Shown here piece after piece: positions 32,715 to 40,700 of a stretch of 64,000 nt of DNA; the stretch's first letter is position 1, and each line of letters starts with the position of its first letter. The stretch comes from Streptomyces spinosus (GTDB lineage: Bacteria > Actinomycetota > Actinomycetes > Streptomycetales > Streptomycetaceae), in contig NZ_JAINRC010000010.1 in the NCBI RefSeq assembly GCF_020400655.1, positions 186,001 to 250,000 on the forward strand, written 5' to 3'. The position numbers and the translations under genes were made by a program. The notes beneath the pieces were generated by a model. That model saw only the letters and a list, made by a program, of their open reading frames with translations. It was not told the DNA's origin and did no database searches.

Positions 32715-33430
32715 GAGGCGGGGGCGGAGGCCGGGTGGTGGTGCGGGTGCGGGGCGAGCGGCGGGCGGTGCGGCACGGCGCCGTCGCGGGCGGCGAGGGC
32801 GCGGTCGAGGAGGGCGCCGACGCCGGTGCCGGTGCGGGCGCAGGACCGGATGATCTCCACGCCCGGATTGACCTGGTGCACGTTCTCGTGGAAGAGGCTC
32901 TCGTCGAAGCCGGCCGGTCCGGCCAGGTCGGTCTTGGTGATCACGACGAGGTGCGCGGAGCCGAACGCGGTCGGGTACTTCAGCGGCTTGTCCTCGCCCT
33001 CGGTGACCGCCATCAGCACGATCCGCAGGGTCTCCCCGAGGTCGTAGGCGGCCGGGCAGACCAGGTTGCCGACGTTCTCCACGAAGAGCACGGAGGTGTC
33101 CGGCGGCAGCCAGCCGCTGAGCCGGGCGCCGACCTGGCGGGCCTCCAGGTGGCACAGGCCGTCGGTGAGCAGCTGCTGGACGGGCGCGCCGGACCGGGCG
33201 AGCCGGACGGCGTCGTTCTCGGTGGCGAGGTCCGCGGTGAGCGCGGCCACCGGGACGCCCCGCTCCCCGGCGCGGGCCAGGACCCGGGCGAGGAGTTCGG
33301 TCTTGCCGCTGCCCGGGCTGGACAGCAGGTTGACGAGGGTGACGCCCTGCCGGGCGAGGTCGTCGCGCAGGCTCGCGGCCAGGCCGTCGTTCTTCGCCAG
33401 CACGGCCTGTTTGACGTCGGACCGGCACAT
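32711..33430 (-). CDS. hypB: Nickel-insertion GTPase HypB with C-terminal His tail
   Basis: A 239-residue SIMIBI-class GTPase. The P-loop SPGSGKT is at residues 38-44. The metal-site helix reads DGLCHLEARQV and the G-domain motif TKTDLAGP follows. HypB hydrolyses GTP to drive Ni delivery with HypA. Unlike enzymes with a long N-terminal His stretch, the N-terminus is only MCRSDVK, while the C-terminus is His-rich (PLAPHPHHHPA), a possible relocated nickel store. First of the coupled hypB-F-C-D-E series; 58 bp separate it from the endopeptidase gene upstream. Confidence 0.92.
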   Translation of the reverse strand: MCRSDVKQAVLAKNDGLAASLRDDLARQGVTLVNLLSSPGSGKTELLARVLARAGERGVPVAALTADLATENDAVRLARSGAPVQQLLTDGLCHLEARQVGARLSGWLPPDTSVLFVENVGNLVCPAAYDLGETLRIVLMAVTEGEDKPLKYPTAFGSAHLVVITKTDLAGPAGFDESLFHENVHQVNPGVEIIRSCARTGTGVGALLDRALAARDGAVPHRPPLAPHPHHHPASAPAS

Positions 33431-33488
33431 GGGCGGTGCTCCTCGGGTGCGGTGGTGCCCGGGCCGCGTGCGGTGCGGCCCGGGGGTG

Positions 33489-34067
33489 TCACCGATCTTG
33501 GGCCGCGCCGGGCGCCGTGCCGGGCAGCGCAGCCGAGTGCGGGGTGTCGGATTCCACCGGGCAGCCCAACGGGGGCAGGGGTCCGGCGGGGTCGGTGAGG
33601 AGGGCGGGGACGAGCGCGTGCAGCGCGTCGACGGCCCGGTCGACGGCCTCCCGCACCGGCGCGCTGAGACCGGGCAGGAGGTCGTCGTCGTCCGGCAGGG
33701 CGCCGGGTTCGCAGGCGAGGACGAGGACCCGGGGCAGGGGTTCGTCACCCAGGTGGGCGGCCAGGGCCAGCACCTTCGCCGGGTCCATGCCGTGGGCTTC
33801 GGGCGCGACGGTCCCGTCGGGGGGTTCGGCCTCGATGAGGGAGAGGGTGCCGGGGCGGTGTCCGCGGGGGGCCGCGTCGACGAGGAGGGCGGTGGCGCAG
33901 CCGGACAGCAGGTCGTAGGCGAGGTCCAGGCCGCGGATGCCGTAGTCGTGGACCCGTGCCCCGGCGGGCAGCGGGCGCTGGTCCAGTGCCCGGATCACCT
34001 CGGGGCCGAAGGCGTCGTCGCCGAGGAAGATGTTGCCGACGCCGGCCACCAGCAGGCGCGCCGTCAC
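33489..34067 (-). CDS. Hydrogenase maturation endopeptidase
   Basis: A 192-residue protein of the HybD/HupD (M52-like) family. The N-terminal GVGNIFLGDDAFG contains the conserved GxGN and the acidic Ni-contact residues, and DYGIRGLDLAYDLL and EAHGMDP supply the others (Asp and His). After Ni insertion it should cut the large subunit behind H577. The C-terminal ~45 residues are a Pro/Ala-rich extension. The GTG start overlaps the hypX stop in GTGA. Confidence 0.88.
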   Translation of the reverse strand: MTARLLVAGVGNIFLGDDAFGPEVIRALDQRPLPAGARVHDYGIRGLDLAYDLLSGCATALLVDAAPRGHRPGTLSLIEAEPPDGTVAPEAHGMDPAKVLALAAHLGDEPLPRVLVLACEPGALPDDDDLLPGLSAPVREAVDRAVDALHALVPALLTDPAGPLPPLGCPVESDTPHSAALPGTAPGAAQDR

Positions 34068-35773
34068 CGGGTGCCCGCGGCGGCCGGGGCGAGGGGCCGG
34101 GCGGAGCCGCCCGGCGTCTTGCGGACGAAGGCCGAGCGCAGGGCGTGGTAAGGGGCCCCGGGGTCGAAGAAGAGGGCGTGCATACGGGCCAGTTCCGCCT
34201 CCCGGTACCGGGCCAGGGGCCGGTCCCGCTCGTCGGCGGCGCGGGCCGCGGCCTTGGTGGCGATCCGCCGGTCCAGGTCCCCGGCGGCGGCGAGCCCCGT
34301 CGCCAGTCGCTCCACCTCGCCGGCGAAGTCCCGCGGCGCGGCCGGCACCAGCCGGTCCACGAGGCCGAGCCGTGCGGCGGTGGGGGCGCTGACCGGCAGG
34401 GCCCGCATCGTCAGCCGCTCGGCCTGCTCCGGGCCGACCCGGCGCGGCAGGGTGTACGTCCAGAACTCGGAGCCGTACAGGCCCATGCGCCGGTAGTGCG
34501 GGTTGAGGACGACGCCGGTGCGGCACCACACCTCGTCGGCGGCGAGGGCCAGCATGGCGCCGCCGGCCGCCGCGTTGCCGCCGAGGGCGGCGACCACCAG
34601 GCGGTCGGTGGTGCGCAGCACGGCCTCCACGAGGTCGTCCATGGCGTTGAGGTTGGTCCAGGATTCCTGGGCCGGGTCGGGGGCCGCCTCGATGACGTTC
34701 AGGTGGATGCCGTTGGAGAAGAAGTCGCGGGTGCCGCCGAGGACGAGGACGCGGGTGGGGCGGGTGAGCGCCTCGGTGTACGCGGCGAGCAGTCTGCGGC
34801 ACTGGTCGGTGCTCATCGCGCCGCCCGGGAAGGAGAAGGCGAGGAAGCCGGTGTCGCCGCGCTGCCGGTAGCGGATGTCGGTCCAGGTGCGCCGGCCGGG
34901 CGGCAGCTCCAGCGGTGCGGGGACCTCCGGGAGGGCGGGGCCGGACCGGTACCCGGCGAGGACGGAGGCGGCCGGGCGGCGGAAGGGCGCCGGGTCGCCG
35001 GAGCTCTTGCGGGGGCGCAGTTCCGGGATCCAGACCGCGCCGTCGCGGGTGGCCCGGCAGACGGCGCCCGCGCGCTGGGCCAGCAGGGTGCCGGGGCGGC
35101 CGCGCAGTTCGTCCTCGGGGTGCCCGCCGTGCAGGAACACCTCGCGGCCGAGGAGTTCGTCCAGGACACCGGGCTGGGAGTCGGCGCCGCGCAGCTTGCG
35201 CAGGACCGTGCCGGTGTCGTCGCGCTCCCAGTCGATCCGCCGCCGCTCCTGCCGGAAGGTGTCCCGCCAGACGACGGTGACCGACTCGTCGGTCTGCGGC
35301 TGCGGCTTGTACCCGCCGTCGGCGTAGCGCCGTACGGCCGTCAGGACGGCGGTGACGGCGGCGTCGGAGGCCTCGTTGCGGTACAGGTCGCTCTTGCCGA
35401 CGGGGGGCACGGGGAACGGCTCGGCCGCCCAGACCGGGCCCGCGTCCATCGCCGCCTCGGCCTGGAGCACGGTCACGCCCCACTGCCCGGCCCCTTCGGC
35501 GACGGCCCAGTCCAGCGAGGACGGGCCCCGGTCGCCCGGCGGGCCGGGGTGCACGATCAGGCAGGTCCGCTCCCGCCACACGTCCTCCGGCAGGGCGGTC
35601 CGGAGCATCGGCGCGATGATCAGGTCGGGGCGCAGCTCGCGCACGGCGGCCCGGACCGGGTCGGGGCCGTGCGCGGCGAGCACGACGTCCAGCTGGTGCC
35701 CGAGGTCCGACAGTTCGGCGTACAGGCGCTGGGAGAGGCTGTTGAACGCGCTGGCGACGAGCAGGATGTCCAT
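34064..35773 (-). CDS. hypX: HypX/HoxX, aerobic CO-ligand synthase for hydrogenase
   Basis: A 569-residue two-domain protein. Residues about 1-270 are formyltransferase-like (IHPGPPGDRGPSSLDWAV type loop near residue 73). Residues about 295-550 are crotonase-like (ALGGNAAAGGAMLALAADEV). HypX takes a formyl group from N10-formyl-tetrahydrofolate and releases CO for the active-site iron, which lets the enzyme mature in air. Its presence agrees with an obligate aerobe. The ATG at 35773 gives MDILLVAS, the usual beginning. Confidence 0.92.
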   Translation of the reverse strand: MDILLVASAFNSLSQRLYAELSDLGHQLDVVLAAHGPDPVRAAVRELRPDLIIAPMLRTALPEDVWRERTCLIVHPGPPGDRGPSSLDWAVAEGAGQWGVTVLQAEAAMDAGPVWAAEPFPVPPVGKSDLYRNEASDAAVTAVLTAVRRYADGGYKPQPQTDESVTVVWRDTFRQERRRIDWERDDTGTVLRKLRGADSQPGVLDELLGREVFLHGGHPEDELRGRPGTLLAQRAGAVCRATRDGAVWIPELRPRKSSGDPAPFRRPAASVLAGYRSGPALPEVPAPLELPPGRRTWTDIRYRQRGDTGFLAFSFPGGAMSTDQCRRLLAAYTEALTRPTRVLVLGGTRDFFSNGIHLNVIEAAPDPAQESWTNLNAMDDLVEAVLRTTDRLVVAALGGNAAAGGAMLALAADEVWCRTGVVLNPHYRRMGLYGSEFWTYTLPRRVGPEQAERLTMRALPVSAPTAARLGLVDRLVPAAPRDFAGEVERLATGLAAAGDLDRRIATKAAARAADERDRPLARYREAELARMHALFFDPGAPYHALRSAFVRKTPGGSARPLAPAAAGTR

Positions 35774-35839
35774 GTCACGGCATGGTCGCCGCTCGCGCGG
35801 GCGCCGGGAAGTACCGCTGCGGCGTTTCACCGGCCCGGC

Positions 35840-36208
35840 TCAGGTCTCTTCCTCCATCCGGATCGCGTTGCGCAGATCCTCGAAGGCCTGGCTGCGGTTG
35901 TCCTGGTGGGCCTCCAGCAGCGCGGCGGCGATCGCGTCGAGCTTGCGCTGGATCGCGTGTTCGGCGCGCATCTCGGAGTTCTTCAGCAGGGCCAGCAGCA
36001 GCAGGGTGACGGCCGTCATGGAATCGCCCGCGAGGAGCAGCACCTCAGGCGGCAGGTGGGCGACGTGGGAGGCGACGAAGAAGCTGACGAGGCTGAGACA
36101 GAGCAGGAAGAACAGTGGTGAACTGGTGAAGTTCGAGGCGTACTCGGCGAGCTGCTCGAACCGGCCGCGGCGCGGGCCGCCGCGGTGGACGGGGTTCTTG
36201 AACGTCAT
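35840..36208 (-). CDS. Low-affinity iron permease-like membrane protein
   Basis: A 122-residue protein with two membrane helices (FFLLCLSLVSFFVAS at about 28-45 and VLLLAGDSMTAVTLLLLALL at about 52-75), then a charged amphipathic helix (HAIQRKLDAIAAALLEAHQD). This matches bacterial members of the low-affinity iron permease (Fet4-like) family. It lies 66 bp upstream of hypX on the same strand, so it might open the maturation operon and supply iron, but that is inferred from position. The ATG at 36208 is chosen since the upstream frame runs into a tandem repeat. Confidence 0.75.
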   Translation of the reverse strand: MTFKNPVHRGGPRRGRFEQLAEYASNFTSSPLFFLLCLSLVSFFVASHVAHLPPEVLLLAGDSMTAVTLLLLALLKNSEMRAEHAIQRKLDAIAAALLEAHQDNRSQAFEDLRNAIRMEEET

Positions 36209-36261
36209 GGCCGAGCCTTTCCCGCGCAGGGCGGCTGACGCGTCAGCTCCGCGGTACCCCT

Positions 36262-36343
36262 GTGGGGGCGTACGACACCGGGGCCCGGCCGGGTGCCGTG
36301 CCGTGGGGGCATACGACACCGGGGCCCGGCCGGGTGCCGTGCC
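36262..36343. repeat. Two tandem copies of a 41-bp unit
   Basis: Positions 36262-36302 and 36303-36343 are the same 41 bases except for one G/A change (GGGGGCGTACG versus GGGGGCATACG). The copies lie between the iron permease gene and the unknown gene at 36368, where a promoter or leader would be expected. Confidence 0.92.
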
Positions 36344-36367
36344 GTGCCACGGGCCGGGCCCGCCGTC

Positions 36368-36892
36368 TCAGGCCGCGAGGCTCTCCCCGGGCGCCAGGCG
36401 GTCCACGAGCTGGTCGTGGTGCAGCTCGGCCACCGGCCACACCAGGTCGGGGTGGCGGAGCAGGGCCGCCGCGCTGCGGTCGCCGTCGTCGGGGGCGAGC
36501 AGCCGGCGGAACTCGACCGGCGTCACCGCGTGCTCGCTCCCGGCGAGTGCGGCGACGGCCAGGACGGCCAGCGCGGGGTCGGTCAGCAGGGCTGCGGCCC
36601 AGCTGGCCACGACCTCGTCCACCCAGGTGCGCCAGGCCCAGTCCTCGGCCGGGTGCTCGCCGGTCCGCTCGGCGCCGGCGATCCAGTCGAGGCGGGCCGC
36701 GCCCCCGGGGCCCGCCATGGCGACCAGGCCGGCGTCGATCGCCGTGGGGTAGCGCAGCCAGGCGGCGACCGTCACCGCCTGCCGGGCCTGCGCCTCGCAC
36801 AGCGCGGAGGCCAGCGCGCCGCCGCACGGCGGGTAGGCGACCGTCAGCCAGCGTGCGGTCGCGGCTATCAGGGGGGACAGATCAGTGAGCAC
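36368..36892 (-). CDS. Hypothetical helical protein upstream of the hydrogenase maturation operon
   Basis: A 174-residue, Ala-rich, mostly helical protein (LIAATARWLTVAYPP, VDEVVASWAAALLTDPALAVLAVAALAG) with no clear membrane segment or motif. GTG at 36892 is taken as start because coding character begins there; an in-frame ATG about 100 bases upstream exists in weaker sequence. Same strand as the maturation genes, 160 bp before the iron permease gene with the 41-bp repeat in between. I do not recognise a family. Confidence 0.6.
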   Translation of the reverse strand: MLTDLSPLIAATARWLTVAYPPCGGALASALCEAQARQAVTVAAWLRYPTAIDAGLVAMAGPGGAARLDWIAGAERTGEHPAEDWAWRTWVDEVVASWAAALLTDPALAVLAVAALAGSEHAVTPVEFRRLLAPDDGDRSAAALLRHPDLVWPVAELHHDQLVDRLAPGESLAA

Positions 36893-37375
36893 AGCCGGGC
36901 CGTCCGAGGTGCGAAGGGGTACAGGGCTCCTCGCAACGGTAGCCCGGCGCCGGTCACGGCCGGGAGGGGGTGCGTACCAGGTCATATGTGACCTGACCCA
37001 CTCACACGGAGCACCCTCACGCACCGGCCGCCGGCAGGCCTCTCGCCCCTGCACAGGGAGCACCCACTCGCGCCTCGCGCCCTCACCGGCGACACCGCGC
37101 GCCGGCGCGCCCCCGCCCCGGGTGGGCCGCCCCTCGCCTCACCCACGCGCCGGGAACACCCACCCGCACCCACGCGCCGACCGGTGGGCACCCCGCCCCG
37201 CGCAATCGCCGGGAACAGCCGTCCGCGCCTCACGCACGCACCGGGAGAACCGGCGCGCCGGTGCGCCCGCTCACCGGGAGGGCCCATGCCGCGCCTCACC
37301 CACGCGCCGGGCGCACCCGCCGGGTGCACCCCGCCCCACCCCTCAGCCGAAGCGTCCGCACTCCGGTGCGCGGCT
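36893..37375. repeat. 483-bp noncoding stretch with degenerate direct repeats
   Basis: GCCTCACCCACGCGCCGGG occurs exactly at 37136-37154 and 37293-37311. TCACCGGGAGGGCCC occurs at 37271-37285 and again at 37376-37390, where it contains the stop codon of the FAD monooxygenase gene. Many shorter CACGCGCCGGG-like pieces lie between. No reading frame here resembles a protein. Confidence 0.7.
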
Positions 37376-38647
37376 TCACCGGGAGGGCCCGCGACCCGGT
37401 GCGCACGCCGTGTGCGGGCGTGTCGCCTCCTTCGGCGGGCGTTCCCGGAGGGCGCCGTAGGCGATGAAGTAGGCGGGGACGCGGCGCAGCCACGGCGCGC
37501 CGCCGAGCAGGGCCGCGAGGCGCCGGGCGCGCTCCGCGCCTCCCAGGGGCGGCCGGCCGTTCAGGACCGGAGCGATGACGCGGGCGTGGGCCGCCCGCTG
37601 CAGTGCCTGGGTGACGACCGTGGCGGGACGGCGACGGCGCTGCACGGCGCGGACGTCGCGCAGCCCCACGGTGCCGCGGCGCAGGGGCCCGACCAGGTGG
37701 CGCGCGGTGGCCACGGCGTCCTGTACAGCGAGGTTGATCCCGATGCCGAAGACCGGGGACATGGCGTGCGCGGCGTCGCCGATGCACAGCAGACCGGGGC
37801 GGTGCCAGCGGCGCAGCCGGTCCAGGTGGACGTCGAGGAGCTTGACGTCGTCCCAGGAGCGCAGGGCGTGCGTCCGGCCGGCGATCCAGGGGACGGCGTC
37901 GGCGTAGGCGGCCAGGAAACGGTCCAGGCCGGCGGCGCGGCGCTCGGCGTCGGTGCCCTTGGGGATGAGCGCGGCGCACTGCCAGTAGTCACCGCGGTCG
38001 ATCATCGCGGTGAGGAAGCCCTCGCCGGCGCCGCCGACGAGCCCGCTCGGGTCGTCCTCGCGCCGCGGCAGGCGGAACCACCAGGCGTCCATCGGGCAGG
38101 CGAAGCGGCGCAGGCCCAGTTCGGGGAGCGCGCGGGCCAGTGATCCGCGGCCGTCGCAGGCGACGGTGAGGAGGGCGCGCAGTTCGCCGGTGCGGCCGTC
38201 GCGGCCGCGGTAGCGCACCCCGGTGACCCGTCCGGACTCGACGACGAGGGAGGTGGCCTCCGTGTTCGTCCTCAGTTCGAAGGACGGCTCGCGGCGGGCC
38301 TGGTCGGCGAGGAGGTCGAGCAGGTCCCACTGGGGCACCATCGCCACGTAGTTGTGGGGCCCGGGCAGTGCGGAGAGGTCCGCCACGGTGACCGGCGAGC
38401 GGCCGGCGCCCAGCGGGAACTGCAGGGTGCGGACCCGGCGCTGCGGAAGCCGGGCGAACTCCCCGGCCAGGCCGAGGTCGTCCAGCAGCCCCAGGGTCGA
38501 CGGGTGGACGGTGTCGCCGCGGAAGTCGCGCAGGAAGTCGGCGTGCTTCTCCAGGACGGTCACCGCGATCCCGGCACGGGCCAGCAGCAGGGCGAGCACC
38601 ATGCCCGCGGGGCCGCCGCCGACGACACAGCAGGTGGTCTTCTCCAT
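37376..38647 (-). CDS. FAD-dependent monooxygenase (aromatic hydroxylase type)
   Basis: A 423-residue flavoprotein of the PHBH/UbiH class. The Rossmann motif GGGPAGMVLALLLARAG begins near residue 9, the mid-domain motif CDGRGSLAR near 160, and the FAD-ribityl motif GDAAHAMSPVFGIGINLAVQDA near 280. It probably hydroxylates an aromatic or polyketide-like substrate with NAD(P)H and O2; the substrate is unknown. The ATG at 38647 is chosen because the Rossmann strand starts there. Upstream, the AT-rich region with a palindrome at 38720-38735 is its probable promoter. Confidence 0.87.
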   Translation of the reverse strand: MEKTTCCVVGGGPAGMVLALLLARAGIAVTVLEKHADFLRDFRGDTVHPSTLGLLDDLGLAGEFARLPQRRVRTLQFPLGAGRSPVTVADLSALPGPHNYVAMVPQWDLLDLLADQARREPSFELRTNTEATSLVVESGRVTGVRYRGRDGRTGELRALLTVACDGRGSLARALPELGLRRFACPMDAWWFRLPRREDDPSGLVGGAGEGFLTAMIDRGDYWQCAALIPKGTDAERRAAGLDRFLAAYADAVPWIAGRTHALRSWDDVKLLDVHLDRLRRWHRPGLLCIGDAAHAMSPVFGIGINLAVQDAVATARHLVGPLRRGTVGLRDVRAVQRRRRPATVVTQALQRAAHARVIAPVLNGRPPLGGAERARRLAALLGGAPWLRRVPAYFIAYGALRERPPKEATRPHTACAPGRGPSR

Positions 38648-38719
38648 GGCGGTCCTGCCCTTCTTCTCGAGAGCGGACGAGACTCGAGAGCAGTACGAGA
38701 ACAGTGAGCGGCTCATTAA

Positions 38720-38735
38720 TTCATCATTTGGTGAA
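38720..38735. promoter_or_regulatory. AT-rich 16-bp near-palindromic operator candidate
   Basis: TTCATCATTTGGTGAA is a palindrome with one mismatched pair, set in the AT-rich run from about 38712 to 38740. It lies between the divergent FAD monooxygenase and DUF1360 genes, where a MarR-type repressor would bind. No such regulator is encoded next to it. Confidence 0.5.
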
Positions 38736-38843
38736 TAGGGTACTCCCCCGCGGGCCGGAACGTCACGTGTCGCCGCGGTGGACGGGGGAACCCGTTGCGC
38801 GCCTTGAGCAGACTGGAGACGCACGGGGAGGCCGGGAGGTCGC

Positions 38844-39335
38844 ATGGCCACGGACGCCGCACGCTACGACGACCAGGGCGAGGTACCGCTGGGAGGCTAC
38901 GCCGTCCTCGCCTCCGTGTTCCTGGCGGGCACCGGCGCCTTCGCGCTGCTGGCCCGGCGCCGGGGTGTCCGCCTGCCGCAGCAGGTGCCGCCCTGGGACG
39001 TCGCGCTGCTGGGCGCCGCCGCGTACAAGACGTCGCGGGTCCTGGCCAAGGACAAGATCACCAGCTTCCTGCGGGCGCCGTTCACCCGTCGCGCGGAAGA
39101 GGGCGAGGCGAGCGAGGTCATGGACGAGCCCCGTGGCGACGGGCTCCGGCGCGCGGTCGGCGACCTGGTGTCCTGCCCGTTCTGCGTCGCCGCCTGGACC
39201 ACCGGCGCCCTGGTCTGCTCCTACGCGGCGGCACCCCGCTTCACCCGGCTGGTGTGCGGGGGCTTCGGCGCGCTGACCGTGGCGGACTGGCTGCAGTACG
39301 CGTGGACGTGGACCCAGCGGGCGGCGGAGAGCTGA
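38844..39335 (+). CDS. DUF1360-family membrane protein
   Basis: A 163-residue protein with membrane helices at about residues 18-36 and 113-130 and the DUF1360 core WDVALLGAAAYKTSRVLAKDKITSFLRAPFT and VSCPFCVAAWTTG (given here as landmarks). The CPFC pair is conserved in the family and reminds of Bacillus sporulation protein YjcA relatives. GGGAGG precedes the ATG. Role unknown, possibly sporulation-related. Confidence 0.85.
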   Translation: MATDAARYDDQGEVPLGGYAVLASVFLAGTGAFALLARRRGVRLPQQVPPWDVALLGAAAYKTSRVLAKDKITSFLRAPFTRRAEEGEASEVMDEPRGDGLRRAVGDLVSCPFCVAAWTTGALVCSYAAAPRFTRLVCGGFGALTVADWLQYAWTWTQRAAES

Positions 39336-39453
39336 GGCCGGCCGGCGGTGCCGCCGTTCGTAGTCAGGCGGGTGCGGGGTACTCGCCAGGTGCCGCTACG
39401 CCGGGGGACGGGCGGGCGTACCGTCGGCACTTCGTGCGGAAGGGACCGGTCTC

Positions 39454-39888
39454 ATGCGGCACGACGAGATGATCGGAAAGGTGCAGGCACTGGCCCAGCT
39501 GCCCGACCGCGGGTCGGCCGAGCGGGCCGCGCACGCGGTCGTCAGCACCCTGGCGGAACGGCTGCCGGCCGGGCTGGCCCGGCATGTGGCCGCCCAGCTG
39601 CCGCCGGACATGGCGGCGGCCATGCGGGAGGCGGCCGACGCGTCCGCCGGCCCCGACTCCGGCACGGCGGCCGAGCCGTTCGGGCTGACGGCGTTCGCCG
39701 GACGCATCGCCGTCCGCGCCGGCACCGACGAGGAGACGGCGCTGCGCGAGGCCGCCGCCGTGATGGAGGTGCTGGACGCCGCCCTCGCCCCGGAGCTGAC
39801 CGAGCGGATGGACGGGGCGCTGCCGGCCGACATCCGCGAACTGCTGCCGGTGGAGCGCGCCGTCCAGGACACGGGGCGGCCGGACTGA
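39454..39888 (+). CDS. DUF2267-family protein
   Basis: A 144-residue helical protein made of two copies of the DUF2267 half-repeat: the first (IGKVQALAQLPDRGSAERAAHAVVSTLAERLPAG, in outline), then FAGRIAVRAGTDEETALREAAAVMEVL. These proteins are small, cytosolic and common in actinobacteria; they often accompany stress or redox genes. Function unknown. Confidence 0.8.
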   Translation: MRHDEMIGKVQALAQLPDRGSAERAAHAVVSTLAERLPAGLARHVAAQLPPDMAAAMREAADASAGPDSGTAAEPFGLTAFAGRIAVRAGTDEETALREAAAVMEVLDAALAPELTERMDGALPADIRELLPVERAVQDTGRPD

Positions 39889-40063
39889 CGCCGATGCCCG
39901 GCTCTCCGCCGGACAGCGCCGGGAGAAGGGCGTTCCGGCGGGGTGCGCCGCACCGCGGGGCCGCGCACCGGGACCGGGGTGGGCGACACTGGTTCAATTC
40001 GTGTGCAAGCGCCCGCCGGGGGCAGGCGTAGCAGTGACGTCCCCCACCCCGAAAAGGTGCTCC

Positions 40064-40462
40064 ATGGCCTTCTTCGCCCTCTCCCGGCATGAGCCGCTGG
40101 TCCTGCTCTCGGCCACCGAGCTGGCGTCGGAGTATCACCGCTTGCAGGAAGAGAACCGGCAACTGCAACGCGCCGTGACCTCGCACGCCGTGATCGACCA
40201 GGCGATCGGTGCCGTCGTCGTCCTCGGGCGGATGGCCCCGGAGGAGGCGTGGCGTGCGCTGCGGGACGTCTCCCAGCGCACGAACGTCAAGCTGCGCACG
40301 GTCGCCGAGCACATCCTGGCCTACGCCCAGGGGAGCACACTTCCCGACCCGGAACGGACCGAACTCGCGAAGGCGATCGTCCGCTACCGCCGCGGCGAGG
40401 AGCCCGCGGTGCTCGACGAGGGCCTGCACGCGTCGGCCGACGGCGACAGGGGCGCCCACTAG
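40064..40462 (+). CDS. ANTAR-domain RNA-binding regulator
   Basis: A 132-residue protein. A short coiled coil (ELASEYHRLQEENRQLQRAV, residues about 18-37) leads into an ANTAR domain at about 40-95, with AIGAVVVLGRMAPEEAWRAL and RTNVKLRTVAEHIL matching the antiterminator fold of AmiR/NasR. No GAF or receiver domain is attached, so the signal must come from a partner. ATG at 40064 follows AAAAGGTG. A tail of ~30 residues is charged. Two hairpins follow the gene. Confidence 0.85.
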   Translation: MAFFALSRHEPLVLLSATELASEYHRLQEENRQLQRAVTSHAVIDQAIGAVVVLGRMAPEEAWRALRDVSQRTNVKLRTVAEHILAYAQGSTLPDPERTELAKAIVRYRRGEEPAVLDEGLHASADGDRGAH

Positions 40463-40526
40463 GGGCGCCCCGCCCCTGCCGACGACCCCGCGGATGGCCC
40501 CCCCGTTCGCCAAGAACCGGGGGGCC
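40449..40526 (+). terminator. Two consecutive hairpins after the ANTAR gene
   Basis: GGGGCGCC (40449-40456) pairs with GGCGCCCC (40464-40471), with the stop codon in the loop. GGCCCCCC (40496-40503) pairs with GGGGGGCC (40519-40526). Each stem has 8 perfect pairs. The second is the stronger terminator candidate. Confidence 0.6.
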
Positions 40527-40700
40527 GCGCGTCCTGCCCTGATCGCCCCGGCGACCGTGCCCCGACGGCACGCCGTCCCACCGCCGACCCGACCCCGGGT
40601 GCGTTCCGCGCGCCCCGTTCCGCGTCGTGTGCGTACGGTGCTGTGGAGGTGACCGGCTGCCGGCGGGGACGCCTCCCGGTGCGGAGAGGAGGCGGGAGCG

